In this document: in pieces, positions 7,707-15,396 of the stretch
Numbering within the stretch: position 1 is the stretch's first letter
Layout: every line of letters begins with the position of its first letter
Source: JACQFK01 sp036383955
GTDB lineage: Bacteria; Planctomycetota; MHYJ01; JACPRB01
Direction of reading: 5' to 3'
Assembly (NCBI GenBank): GCA_036383955.1
Contig: DASVNH010000136.1
Coordinates: 18,610-82,609 of the forward strand
DNA: 64,000 nt
Translations under genes and position numbers: made by a program
Notes under the pieces: generated by a model
The model's database searches: none
What the model was told of the DNA's origin: nothing
The model's input: the letters and a program-made list of their open reading frames with translations, nothing else

Positions 7707-8687
7707 CTAGGGCTTGGAGGCCGGCGCCTGCTCGGGCGGCTTCGAGTACGCGCGCGTCCCCTCGCGCGGGGACGTTCCTTCGGGCCGGAGCAGGTCCCCC
7801 GCGCGGCGGCTGAGCTCCGCGACGGAGGCGGTCAGGCCGGCCAGGGATCGCTGGAGATCCTGGGAAAAGTGGCGCGCCTGCCGGAGCCGCACCTGCATGG
7901 CGCGGATGCGCTGCTGCCGCGTGCGCTCGTCCACGAGCGCGGCGTTGGCCGCGTGGACCTGCTTCTCGAGGTCGGAGACTTTCTTCTCCTGCGCGGCCAC
8001 GGTCTTCAGGGCCTCGTCGATCGCGCTCTGGAGCCGGTCGTCGATGCGGGGCATCGCGACCGCGTCCTTCGGCTTGGGCCGGGGGGGGTCGCCGGGCTTC
8101 GCGGTCGTCTCGAACGACCGCACCATCTCGTCGAGCATCGCCATCCGGCGCTCGAGGTCCTCGGACAGCTGCTTGGTCTGGCCGATCTTGATCTGCGTCT
8201 CGCGGGCGTGCTGCTCCTGGGCGCGGGCGCGGATGAGCTCCTTCTGGGCCTCGTGCAGCTTCCGGTCGTACTCGGTCGCCTCGCGCTCGCGGTCGCGGAT
8301 CTCGGCGGTGATGGTCTTCAGCGCGTCGTCCAGGCGGTCGGCCATGTCGCGGGGGCCGCGGTCGGCGGCCGGCTCCTCTTCTTTTTTCGGCTTGCTCACC
8401 CAGTCGCGGATCTTGCTCAGGCCGTCGCCCACCGCCTTCAGCCGCGCGGTGATCTTCTCGCCCGTCGACCCCGAGACGGCGACGAGCCGGGACCGGGAGC
8501 CGGTCTCGTACGAGCGGAGGGTGACCTCGATGTCGACGAGGGTCTCCTCGGCGTCGGCAAGCTTCTGGGTGACCTGGGCGAACTCGCGCTCCAGGCGCGA
8601 GCGGAGCCGGAGGATGTCCTCGTCGGTGGCGGGAGTGCTCGGTTCGGGGTCGGCGTTCTTGGGCGGTTCGGGAGCGTCGGCGGCCAT
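7707..8687 (-). CDS. Internally duplicated coiled-coil protein
   Basis: 326 aa, no signal peptide or membrane span, so cytoplasmic. The N-terminal 20 residues are Pro/Ala-rich, residues about 22-60 helical. Two homologous coiled-coil units follow: about 115-195 (LDDALKTITAEIRDREREA, IKIGQTKQLSEDLERRMAML) and about 225-300 (IDEALKTVAAQEKKVSDLEK, VRLRQARHFSQDLQRSLAGL), separated by a Pro/Lys linker. No family recognised. The next gene on the strand is the zinc-ribbon pseudokinase, whose Shine-Dalgarno-like GGAGGA touches this stop codon, so the two are likely cotranscribed and may interact. SD GAGGAA lies upstream of the ATG at 8687. Confidence 0.85.
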   Translation of the reverse strand: MAADAPEPPKNADPEPSTPATDEDILRLRSRLEREFAQVTQKLADAEETLVDIEVTLRSYETGSRSRLVAVSGSTGEKITARLKAVGDGLSKIRDWVSKPKKEEEPAADRGPRDMADRLDDALKTITAEIRDREREATEYDRKLHEAQKELIRARAQEQHARETQIKIGQTKQLSEDLERRMAMLDEMVRSFETTAKPGDPPRPKPKDAVAMPRIDDRLQSAIDEALKTVAAQEKKVSDLEKQVHAANAALVDERTRQQRIRAMQVRLRQARHFSQDLQRSLAGLTASVAELSRRAGDLLRPEGTSPREGTRAYSKPPEQAPASKP

Positions 8688-8741
8688 GCGAAATTCCTCC
8701 CCAGTCGTTCAGCCCGCTCGAAACGCCCCTCTCTCCGCCTT

Positions 8742-8747
8742 AGTATA
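8742..8747 (-). promoter_or_regulatory. -10 box TATACT for the coiled-coil gene
   Basis: TATACT on the minus strand, about 54 nt before the ATG at 8687. No -35 at 17-bp spacing is evident (TTGCGC is present but only 11 bp away). Unlike the leaderless class, this gene has a leader and an SD. Confidence 0.4.
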
Positions 8748-8816
8748 TCGCCGCTCCCGCGCAAGTGGGGGACGGACCGACGTTGTCGGGCCTCGCCATC
8801 CGGCTCGCGCGCGGGT

Positions 8817-10631
8817 TCAGGGCGTTTCCAGGTCCTGCCAGCGGGCGTAGGACGTCTCGAGGTCCCGCTCGACCTGTTTCAATTCCGCCTGGGACGCGGC
8901 GATCCGCTCGGCGCCCTGCCGGTGCCAGCCGGGGTCCGCCATAAGGGCGTGCAGCTCCGCCTGGCGCGCCTCGAGCTCCTCGATCCGCCGCGGCAGCGCG
9001 TCGAGCTCCCGCTGCTCCTTGTAGCTCAGCTTGCGCGGGCCCGCCGGGGGCGGCGGAGGGGGCGGCGGCGGCGCGGCGCGCGCGACCTCCTTCGCGGCCG
9101 GGACGCGCTGCCGGACGTAGTCGTCCCAGCCGCCCACGTACTCCTTCACCTCGCCGCCGCCCTCGAACGCGATCACGCTCGTCACCACGTTGTTCAGGAA
9201 GGCGCGGTCGTGGCTCACCAGGAAGACCGTCCCCGGATAGTCGATGAGCAGCTCCTCGAGCAGCTCCAGCGTCTCGGTGTCGAGGTCGTTCGTCGGCTCG
9301 TCGAGCACCAGCACGTTCGAGGGCTTCGCGAACATGCGGGCCAGCAGCAGGCGGTTGCGCTCGCCCCCCGACAGCACGCCCACGCCCAGCCGCGCCCGGT
9401 CCGGCGGGAACAGGAAGTCGCCGAGATAGCTCAGCACGTGGCGGGGCTGGCCGTTGACCTCGAACTTCTCCAGGCCGTCGGCCACCGACTCCCAGACCGA
9501 CTTCCCCGGGTCCAGCCGCGTGAGCAGCTGGTCGAAGTAGCCGACCTCCCGCCGCGTCCCCAGCTCGATCCGGCCCGCGTCCGGCGCCAGCTCCCCCAGC
9601 AGGATCCGCAGCAGCGTGGTCTTCCCCGCCCCGTTGGGCCCGATCAGGCCGACCCGGTCGCCCCGGCCGATCTCGACGCTGAAGTTCCTGAGGATGGCGC
9701 GCTCGCCGTAGGAGAAGCTGATGTCCACCGCCTTCACCACCCGCTGCCCCGAGCGATCCGCTTCCCGCGCCTCCAGCTTGGCGGTCCCCAGCGCCGCCCG
9801 GCGCGACTGCCGCTCCACCCGCATCTCCATCAACGCCCGCACGCGGCCTTCGTTCCGTTTGCGCCGCGCCTTCATCCCCCGGCGCAGCCAGACCTCCTCC
9901 TGGGCCAGCTTCTTGTCGAACTGCGCCTCCGCCTTCGCCTCGGCCTCGAGCAGCTCGTCGCGGCGGAAGAGGAACGTGTCGTAGTCCGTCGTGAAGTCGA
10001 AGAGCCGCCCGCGCTCCACCTCGACGATCCGCGTCGCCAGCCCGCGCAGGAACGCGCGGTCGTGGGTGATGAAGATCGACGTCCCCCGGAAGCCCTTGAG
10101 GAATTCCTCGAGCCAGACGATCGACGCGACGTCCAGATGGTTCGTGGGCTCGTCGAGCAGGAGGAGGTCGGGCTCCCCGACGAGGGCGCGCGCGAGCAGC
10201 ACGCGGCGCTTCTTGCCGGCCGACAGGGTGTCGAAGACCTCCTCCCCGTCCAGCTTCATCTCCTCCAGCGTGCGCTCGACCCGGCGCAGCGGCTCCCATC
10301 CGTCTTCGAGCGGGGTGCCGTGGAGGTGGTACGCGACGACCGCGGCGCCGATCGGGCCCAGGCCGTCGGCCACCCGCTCGAACACGGTCCCGCCGAGGCC
10401 GGCCGGGACGTCCTGCTGAAGGTAGGCCGTCTTCGTGCCGGTCGCGAACGCGATCGTGCCGGCTTCGGGCTTGAGCTCGCCGGCGACCAGCCGGAGGAGG
10501 GTCGACTTCCCCGCGCCGTTGCGCCCGAGGAGGCCCACGCGTTCGCCGCGCTCGACGCTCAGCGTGACGTGGTCGAGCAGCGGCGGGTGGGAGTAGCCGA
10601 AGGTGAGCTCGGAGAGGCTCAAGGTGGACAT
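8817..10631 (-). CDS. ABC-F type ATP-binding protein (Uup-like)
   Basis: 604 aa, two ABC cassettes on one chain and no membrane segment, as in ABC-F proteins that act on ribosomes. Cassette 1: Walker A GRNGAGKST near residue 37, signature LSAGKKRR near 136 (Ala for Gly, as in some ABC-F), Walker B LLLLDEPTNHLD. A linker with ARRKRNEGRVRALMEMR lies between. Cassette 2: Walker A GPNGAGKTT near 335, signature LSGGERNR, Walker B VLVLDEPTNDLD. The C-terminal basic coiled coil (KLSYKEQRELDALPRRIEEL to the end) follows a Pro-rich linker and is typical of Uup, linked to ribosome quality and DNA-junction effects. Start ATG 10631. The upstream region holds a repeat hairpin. Confidence 0.93.
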   Translation of the reverse strand: MSTLSLSELTFGYSHPPLLDHVTLSVERGERVGLLGRNGAGKSTLLRLVAGELKPEAGTIAFATGTKTAYLQQDVPAGLGGTVFERVADGLGPIGAAVVAYHLHGTPLEDGWEPLRRVERTLEEMKLDGEEVFDTLSAGKKRRVLLARALVGEPDLLLLDEPTNHLDVASIVWLEEFLKGFRGTSIFITHDRAFLRGLATRIVEVERGRLFDFTTDYDTFLFRRDELLEAEAKAEAQFDKKLAQEEVWLRRGMKARRKRNEGRVRALMEMRVERQSRRAALGTAKLEAREADRSGQRVVKAVDISFSYGERAILRNFSVEIGRGDRVGLIGPNGAGKTTLLRILLGELAPDAGRIELGTRREVGYFDQLLTRLDPGKSVWESVADGLEKFEVNGQPRHVLSYLGDFLFPPDRARLGVGVLSGGERNRLLLARMFAKPSNVLVLDEPTNDLDTETLELLEELLIDYPGTVFLVSHDRAFLNNVVTSVIAFEGGGEVKEYVGGWDDYVRQRVPAAKEVARAAPPPPPPPPPAGPRKLSYKEQRELDALPRRIEELEARQAELHALMADPGWHRQGAERIAASQAELKQVERDLETSYARWQDLETP

Positions 10632-10650
10632 CGAGGGCGCCCACTTTACC

Positions 10651-10744
10651 CAGGTCCAGGTCTCAGGTCCAGGTCCAGGTAGGCCCCCCCGGGGGGCGGG
10701 GGGGGACCGCTACCTCCTGGACCTGGACCTGTTTCCTGGACCTG
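10651..10744. repeat. Hairpin element of AGGTCC/GGACCT words around a poly-C/poly-G core
   Basis: The left arm (10651-10683) repeats the hexamer AGGTCC, the right arm (10711-10744) repeats its complement GGACCT, and the centre is a C7-G6 run. A T7 tract follows at 10744. It lies in the divergent gap between the ABC-F start and the DGPF gene, 20 bp from the ABC-F ATG. The T-run faces no upstream plus-strand gene, so a terminator role is unlikely; it resembles a repetitive palindromic element. Confidence 0.65.
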
Positions 10745-10843
10745 TTTTTTTGTGTCGATTCCCGCCTTCCCCGTTCGACGTGAAGGTGAAGGCCGGAAAG
10801 GGAAAGCCGGCTGGAGAAACGTAACCCGTTAGGAGACAGGAAG

Positions 10844-11287
10844 ATGCGATTCATGGTGATGGTGCCCGCGAACGAGGATTCGGAAGCCGGCCGGATGCCG
10901 GAAGGCGCCGCCGAGATGTTCGCGGCGATGGCCCGGTTCAACGAGGAGATGGCGAAGGCGGGCGTGATGCTCGCCGGGGAGGGGCTGCAGCCCAGCTCGA
11001 AGGGCTGCAAGATCCGCTTCCAGGCGGGCGGCAAGACGACCGTCGTCGACGGCCCCTTCGCCGAGGCGAAGGAGCTGATCGCCGGCTACTGGATCATCCA
11101 GACCAAGACGAAGCAGGAGGCGATCGACTGGATCAAGCGCGCGCCTTTCGGGAGCGGCACGGAGCTGCAGCTCCGCCAGATCTTCGAGACGTCCGACTTC
11201 CCCGACGAGGTCTTCCCGCCCGAGGAGAAGGCGAAGGAAGAGGCCCTGCGCACGGAGCTCGAAAAGAAGCACGGAAAGAAAGGATAG
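10844..11287 (+). CDS. YCII/DGPF-domain protein (copy 1)
   Basis: 147 aa, cytoplasmic. Single dimeric alpha-beta barrel of the YCII-related family with the hallmark VDGPFAEAKELIAGYWIIQ motif (residues about 68-86). It ends in a charged Lys/Glu helix. It starts at ATG 10844 after AGGAGACAGGAAG, a clear SD. It is followed after 3 bp by a paralogous copy and then by an ECF sigma factor; DGPF proteins are the established genomic partners of ECF42 sigma factors. The biochemical role of the family is unknown. Confidence 0.9.
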   Translation: MRFMVMVPANEDSEAGRMPEGAAEMFAAMARFNEEMAKAGVMLAGEGLQPSSKGCKIRFQAGGKTTVVDGPFAEAKELIAGYWIIQTKTKQEAIDWIKRAPFGSGTELQLRQIFETSDFPDEVFPPEEKAKEEALRTELEKKHGKKG

Positions 11288-11290
11288 GCC

Positions 11291-11722
11291 ATGCGCTTCA
11301 TGATGCTGGTGATCCCCAAGGGCTACGAAACGGCGCCCGCCGACGCGGTCAAGACGCTCGACACGAAGCGGATGGAGCAGATGATGAAGTACAACGAGTC
11401 GCTGCAGAAGGCCGGCGTGCTGCTGGCCCTCGACGGCCTCCATCCGCCCTCCACCGGCGCGCGGGTGCGCTACAAGGGCGGCAAGGCGACGGCCGTCGAC
11501 GGCCCCTTCTCCGAGGCGAAGGAAGTCGTCGGCGGCTACTGGATGATCCAGGTGAAGTCGCGCGAAGAGGCGATCGAGTGGGCGAAGCGCGCCCCCATGA
11601 GCGACGACGAGATCATCGAGGTCCGCCGCGTGCAGGAGATGGAGGACTACAGCGAGGAGGGACAGAAGGTCGCCGAGAAGTTCCCCGAGATCAAGAAGAA
11701 GGCCGCCAAAGCGCGGAAATGA
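11291..11722 (+). CDS. YCII/DGPF-domain protein (copy 2)
   Basis: 143 aa, paralogue of the preceding gene (shared MRFM start, KAGV, VDGPFSEAKEVVGGYWMIQ, EEAIEWAKRAP). Slightly different tail, again Lys-rich. GATAGG lies just upstream and the gap to copy 1 is 3 bp, so a tandem duplication within one operon is evident. It is followed 14 bp later by the sigma-factor gene. Confidence 0.9.
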   Translation: MRFMMLVIPKGYETAPADAVKTLDTKRMEQMMKYNESLQKAGVLLALDGLHPPSTGARVRYKGGKATAVDGPFSEAKEVVGGYWMIQVKSREEAIEWAKRAPMSDDEIIEVRRVQEMEDYSEEGQKVAEKFPEIKKKAAKARK

Positions 11723-11736
11723 TCTAATCGTCGGCC

Positions 11737-12963
11737 GTGACGGCGGCCGACACCCATCGCGCGATCGAGGCGGTCTGGCGGATCGAATCCGCCCGCCTCA
11801 TCGCCGGTCTCGCGCGGATGACGCGGGACGTCGGCCTGGCCGAAGACCTCGCCCAGGACGCGCTCGTGGCCGCGCTCGAACAGTGGCCTGGGTCGGGCGT
11901 CCCGGAGAACCCGGGCGCCTGGCTCATGGCCGCGGCGAAGAACAAGGGCATCGACCTCCTCCGCCGCCACAAGAAACTCGAGGAGATCCGCCGCGCCATG
12001 GAAACGCCCTCCGCGGAGGTCGAGGAGGACGACGACCTCCTCCGCCTCGTCTTCGTGGCCTGCCACCCGGTGCTCGCGCCGGAGGCGCGGGTGGCGCTGA
12101 CGCTGCGGCTGCTCGGGGGCCTGACGACCGACGAGATCGCGCGGGCGTTCCTGGTGCCCGAGCCGACGATCGCCCAGCGGATCGTCCGCGCCAAGAAGAC
12201 GCTGGCGGAGCAGCGCGTGCCCTTCGAGGTGCCGGCCGCGGCCGACCTGAGCGCCCGCCTCGGGTCCGTGCTCGAAGTGCTCTACCTGGTCTTCAACGAG
12301 GGCTACGCGGCGACGGCCGGCGACGACTGGACGCGGCCGGCCCTCTGCGAGGACGCGCTCCGCCTCGGCCGCATGCTGGCCGAGCTCGCGCCCGAGCCGG
12401 AGGTCCACGGCCTCGTCGCGCTGATGGAGATCCAGGCCTCCCGCCTGGGCGCGCGCGTCGGGCCGTCGGGCGAGCCCATCCTGCTGCTCGACCAGAACCG
12501 CGCGCGCTGGGACCCGCTGCTCATCCGCCGCGGGCTGGCGGCGCTGGAGCGCGCCGGGACGTCGAAGGGCCCCTACGTCCTCCAGGCGGCGATCGCGGCC
12601 TGCCACGCGCGGGCCCGGGCCGCGGCGGACACGGACTGGGCGCGGATCGCCGGCCTCTACGCGGAGCTGATGGGCGTCGCGCCCTCGCCGGTCGTCGAGC
12701 TGAACCGCGCGGTGGCCGTCGCCATGGCCTCCGGTCCCGCCGCCGGCCTGGCGATCGCGGACGCTCTGCGGGAGGACCCGTCGCTGCGGCGCTATCACCT
12801 GCTGCCGAGCGTGCGGGGCGAGCTGCTCGGCCGGCTCGGCCGTTTCGAGGAGGCCCGCGGGGAGTGCGAGCGGGCGGCCGGGCTGACGCGCAACGCGCGC
12901 GAGCGCGAGCTCCTCCTCCGCCGCGCCGCCGATTTCGGCGCGAAGGCGCGCGGCGGCCATTGA
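11737..12963 (+). CDS. ECF42-type RNA polymerase sigma factor with TPR-like C-terminal domain
   Basis: 408 aa, about twice a minimal ECF sigma. Sigma2 region about residues 10-80 (RDVGLAEDLAQDALVAALEQ, NPGAWLMAAAKNKGIDLLRR), sigma4 about 105-165 (LRLLGGLTTDEIARAFLVPE, TIAQRIVRAKKTL). From about 180 comes the long helical extension of this group (LEVLYLVFNEGYAATAG, LLLDQNRARWD, VVELNRAVAVAMASGPAAGL), thought to replace an anti-sigma factor. Start is GTG 11737. The adjacent DGPF genes match known ECF42 context, so it probably controls this operon; no matching promoter could be verified. Confidence 0.93.
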   Translation: MTAADTHRAIEAVWRIESARLIAGLARMTRDVGLAEDLAQDALVAALEQWPGSGVPENPGAWLMAAAKNKGIDLLRRHKKLEEIRRAMETPSAEVEEDDDLLRLVFVACHPVLAPEARVALTLRLLGGLTTDEIARAFLVPEPTIAQRIVRAKKTLAEQRVPFEVPAAADLSARLGSVLEVLYLVFNEGYAATAGDDWTRPALCEDALRLGRMLAELAPEPEVHGLVALMEIQASRLGARVGPSGEPILLLDQNRARWDPLLIRRGLAALERAGTSKGPYVLQAAIAACHARARAAADTDWARIAGLYAELMGVAPSPVVELNRAVAVAMASGPAAGLAIADALREDPSLRRYHLLPSVRGELLGRLGRFEEARGECERAAGLTRNARERELLLRRAADFGAKARGGH

Positions 12964-12976
12964 CAGGCCCCCGGAA

Positions 12977-12994
12977 CAGGGTAGCATTACCCTG
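12977..12994. promoter_or_regulatory. Inverted repeat upstream of the Calx-beta lipoprotein gene
   Basis: CAGGGTA and TACCCTG separated by GCAT form a perfect 7-bp dyad in the short gap between the sigma-factor stop and the next gene, followed by an unusually AT-rich stretch (TGCATTAATTATTCATTG). It could be an operator or a weak terminator. Confidence 0.4.
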
Positions 12995-13026
12995 GTATGC
13001 ATTAATTATTCATTGAGGAGGGACCC

Positions 13027-14568
13027 GTGAAACGCGCACTGGGATTCGTGGCCGCCGCGATCGTCCTGCCGGCCTGCGGCCACACCGACCATGAGGTCGT
13101 CGTGACCCCTCCCCCGGCGTTCGGAACCCTGCAGTTCCTCGCCGCCGCCGTCCAGATCGACGAGGACGACGCCGCCGGCTTCGTCACGCTGACCGTCACG
13201 CGGACCGGCGGCACCAGCGGCGACGTCACGGTGGACTGGGCCACCGCCACGGGAAGCGCCGGCGCGGCCGACTTCACGGGCGCCTCCAGCACGCTCACCT
13301 GGCTGGCGGGCGACGCCACCCCCAAGACCTTCACCGTCAACATCGCCACCGACGCCGCCGCCGAGGGCTCCGAGTTCTTCTCGGTCACCCTCACCAACGC
13401 CACGGGTGGCGCCGCCCTCGGCGTGATCACGACGGCGGACGTCGAGATCCTCGACACGACCGACCTGCCCGTCTCCGGCAGCTTGCAGTTCATGGCCTCC
13501 ACCATTCCGACGGCCGAAGGCACGACCGTCAACGTCATCGTGACCCGCACCGGCGGCAGCACGGGCGCGATCAGCGTCGAAGTGGACTCGCCCGGCGGCA
13601 CGGCCGCGGCCCCGGGGGACTACACGAACCCGGGCTTCCCCGTCACCCTCACGTGGGCCGCGGGGGACATCGCGGCCAAGTCCGTCGACATCCTGATCGT
13701 CGACGACGCGCCCGGCGGCGACGCGAACGTGGAGACGATCCAGCTCGCGCTGCAGAACCCGTTGAACACGTCCGGGGGTCCCGCGCCAATTCTCGGCACC
13801 ACGCAGGCGACCACCGTGGAGATCACGGACGGGGACGCGGGCGGCTCCGTGGAATTCACCTCCCTCACGTACAGCATCGGGGAGAACGGCACGACGGGCG
13901 TCCTCAAGGTGACCCGCACCGGCGGCACCCTGGGCGCGGCCTCCGTCCAGGTCTCGGTCACCGGCGGCACCGCGGCCCCGGGAGACTTCACCTTCACGAG
14001 CCCGACTCTCGTGTCGTGGGCGGACGGCGTCGGCGGCGACGTCGACGTGAACGTCGCCGTCGTGGACGACCCCGACATGCTGGGCGACGTGACCGTGACG
14101 TTCGGCCTGGCGGCCCCGACGGGCGCGGCCCTCGGCGGCGTGGTCTCGACGACGCTGACCATCACGGACGACGAAACCATCCCGACCGCCGGCGAAATCG
14201 CGATCACCCTGGTGTCCACCACGGTCGCCGAAGGCGGAGGGCCGATCACCCTCACGCTCACCCGGCAGAACGGCAGCCTGAACGCGGTCGAGGTCACGAT
14301 CACGACGACCGACCTGACGGCCACGAGCTCCGGGAATCCCGCCGCGAAGCAGGACTACGTGGCGGTCAACCAGGTGGTTCATTGGAACAACGGGGAGGGC
14401 GGCGTCAAGCTCGTCCAGATCACCATCGTCAACAACGACGGCACCGTCGGACAGACTGGAGACACGAACCTCGGCACCGAGCAGTTCCGGATCAACGGGT
14501 CGGTGACGCTCGGCACCGCCACGATCTCCACCAGCCTTCCGATCGACATCACCATCCAGGACGACTAA
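13027..14568 (+). CDS. Calx-beta repeat lipoprotein
   Basis: 513 aa. Start GTG 13027 after GAGGAGGG. A lipobox (IVLPAC) anchors it in the membrane. The rest consists of four Calx-beta units, about residues 35-145, 148-262, 266-375 and 378-512, each with the VTVTRTGG or LTLTRQNG signature and a DD-type calcium-site end (DIDI-like, VVDDPDML, ITDDETI, IQDD). Calx-beta domains bind calcium in adhesins and matrix proteins, so a surface adhesion or matrix role is likely. Flanked by a sigma-factor gene upstream and a bidirectional terminator downstream. Confidence 0.9.
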   Translation: MKRALGFVAAAIVLPACGHTDHEVVVTPPPAFGTLQFLAAAVQIDEDDAAGFVTLTVTRTGGTSGDVTVDWATATGSAGAADFTGASSTLTWLAGDATPKTFTVNIATDAAAEGSEFFSVTLTNATGGAALGVITTADVEILDTTDLPVSGSLQFMASTIPTAEGTTVNVIVTRTGGSTGAISVEVDSPGGTAAAPGDYTNPGFPVTLTWAAGDIAAKSVDILIVDDAPGGDANVETIQLALQNPLNTSGGPAPILGTTQATTVEITDGDAGGSVEFTSLTYSIGENGTTGVLKVTRTGGTLGAASVQVSVTGGTAAPGDFTFTSPTLVSWADGVGGDVDVNVAVVDDPDMLGDVTVTFGLAAPTGAALGGVVSTTLTITDDETIPTAGEIAITLVSTTVAEGGGPITLTLTRQNGSLNAVEVTITTTDLTATSSGNPAAKQDYVAVNQVVHWNNGEGGVKLVQITIVNNDGTVGQTGDTNLGTEQFRINGSVTLGTATISTSLPIDITIQDD

Positions 14569-14574
14569 AACCGG

Positions 14575-14608
14575 GGAGGGACGGCCGCCGCGCGGCGGCC
14601 GTCCCTCC
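14575..14608. terminator. Bidirectional stem-loop terminator between convergent genes
   Basis: Perfect 15-bp arms (GGAGGGACGGCCGCC) with loop GCGC sit 6 bp after the Calx-beta stop and 6 bp before the stop of the opposite gene. On the minus strand it is followed by CCGGTTTT, a weak U-tract. Confidence 0.75.
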
Positions 14609-14614
14609 GACACT

Positions 14615-15277
14615 TCAGCTCTTGGGCAGCTCGAGGGTGGGCTTGGCGTCGTCGCCCTTGGCTTCGAGCCAGGTCTTCGAGCCGGACGCCTCCATCGCGA
14701 CGGCCCCGCCGTGCTCGGTGGCGATGTAGAGCTTCGGGGCGTCCTTCGAGAACCACGTCGAGCTCTCGTAATCCTTGCCCTGGACGTTCACCGTCGCGTC
14801 GACGCGCTTGCAGTCGAACGAGCCGGCCTTGACGTCCTTCTTCTCGCTGGACTCCTTGATCCGCGCCTTCGGAGCGTCGCCCGCCGCGGCGGCCGGCTCC
14901 TTCACCGCGATCGACGTCCACTCCTTGTCGCCCTTCGCGGCGGCCCAGGCCTTCCGGATCTTCCGGTCGCCGCCGATCTGGAAGAGAAAGCCGTAGGATG
15001 TCGGGCCCGCCTCCGTCCAGTGCTCGACCAGCCAGTCGGCGCCGCTCTTCCCGACCACCTTGACCGTCTGGGTCATTTTGGTGCCGGACGCGTCCGCCAC
15101 GTAGGTCGCGAACTGCCCTTCCTTCGCCGACGACAGGTCGCCCCCGAACTGATTGTTCTGGCACTCCGCGGGCTTGTACCCGCCGGCCCCACCGCCGCCT
15201 CCCATCATCGGAAGACCGCCGCAGGCCGCGAAGGACGTCGCCGCGACCGCCGCCACCAGAGTCATGATTCGACGCAT
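14615..15277 (-). CDS. Lipoprotein of unknown function
   Basis: 220 aa from ATG 15277, chosen because AAGGAGGG lies 5 nt upstream and it opens a signal with lipobox (SFAACG); an earlier in-frame start would add a non-signal leader. A Gly-rich linker (GGGGGAGG) precedes a beta-rich mature domain: GQFATYVADASGTKMTQTV, GADWLVEHWTEAGPTSYGFL, FDCKRVDATVNVQGKDYESS, PKLYIATEHGGAV. The pattern resembles envelope proteins that measure or bind a ligand in a beta-barrel or sandwich, but no family can be named. It is divergent from the CHRD gene. Confidence 0.8.
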   Translation of the reverse strand: MRRIMTLVAAVAATSFAACGGLPMMGGGGGAGGYKPAECQNNQFGGDLSSAKEGQFATYVADASGTKMTQTVKVVGKSGADWLVEHWTEAGPTSYGFLFQIGGDRKIRKAWAAAKGDKEWTSIAVKEPAAAAGDAPKARIKESSEKKDVKAGSFDCKRVDATVNVQGKDYESSTWFSKDAPKLYIATEHGGAVAMEASGSKTWLEAKGDDAKPTLELPKS

Positions 15278-15396
15278 GTTCCCTCCTTGGATGTCCACGC
15301 CGGGGGACGTCCCCGGCACGGAGTCCGGAGAGGACTCAGGGCCGCCCGGTTACCGCGAAAGCGTGACAATCCGCGGAAGCGGCGGCTCACCCGAGT

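Noticed and set aside
8817..10631. ABC-F protein as an antibiotic-resistance factor
   Set aside because: The C-terminal coiled coil is of the Uup housekeeping type.
7230..10682. Long plus-strand open frame over the kinase, coiled-coil and ABC-F genes
   Set aside because: Same GC artefact; the minus strand carries clear Walker and coiled-coil motifs.
10711..10751. Hairpin plus T7 read as an intrinsic terminator
   Set aside because: No plus-strand gene ends upstream of it; it sits before a minus-strand start codon.
14615..15319. Longer start for the lipoprotein at 15319
   Set aside because: It would bury the signal peptide; AAGGAGGG precedes the ATG at 15277.
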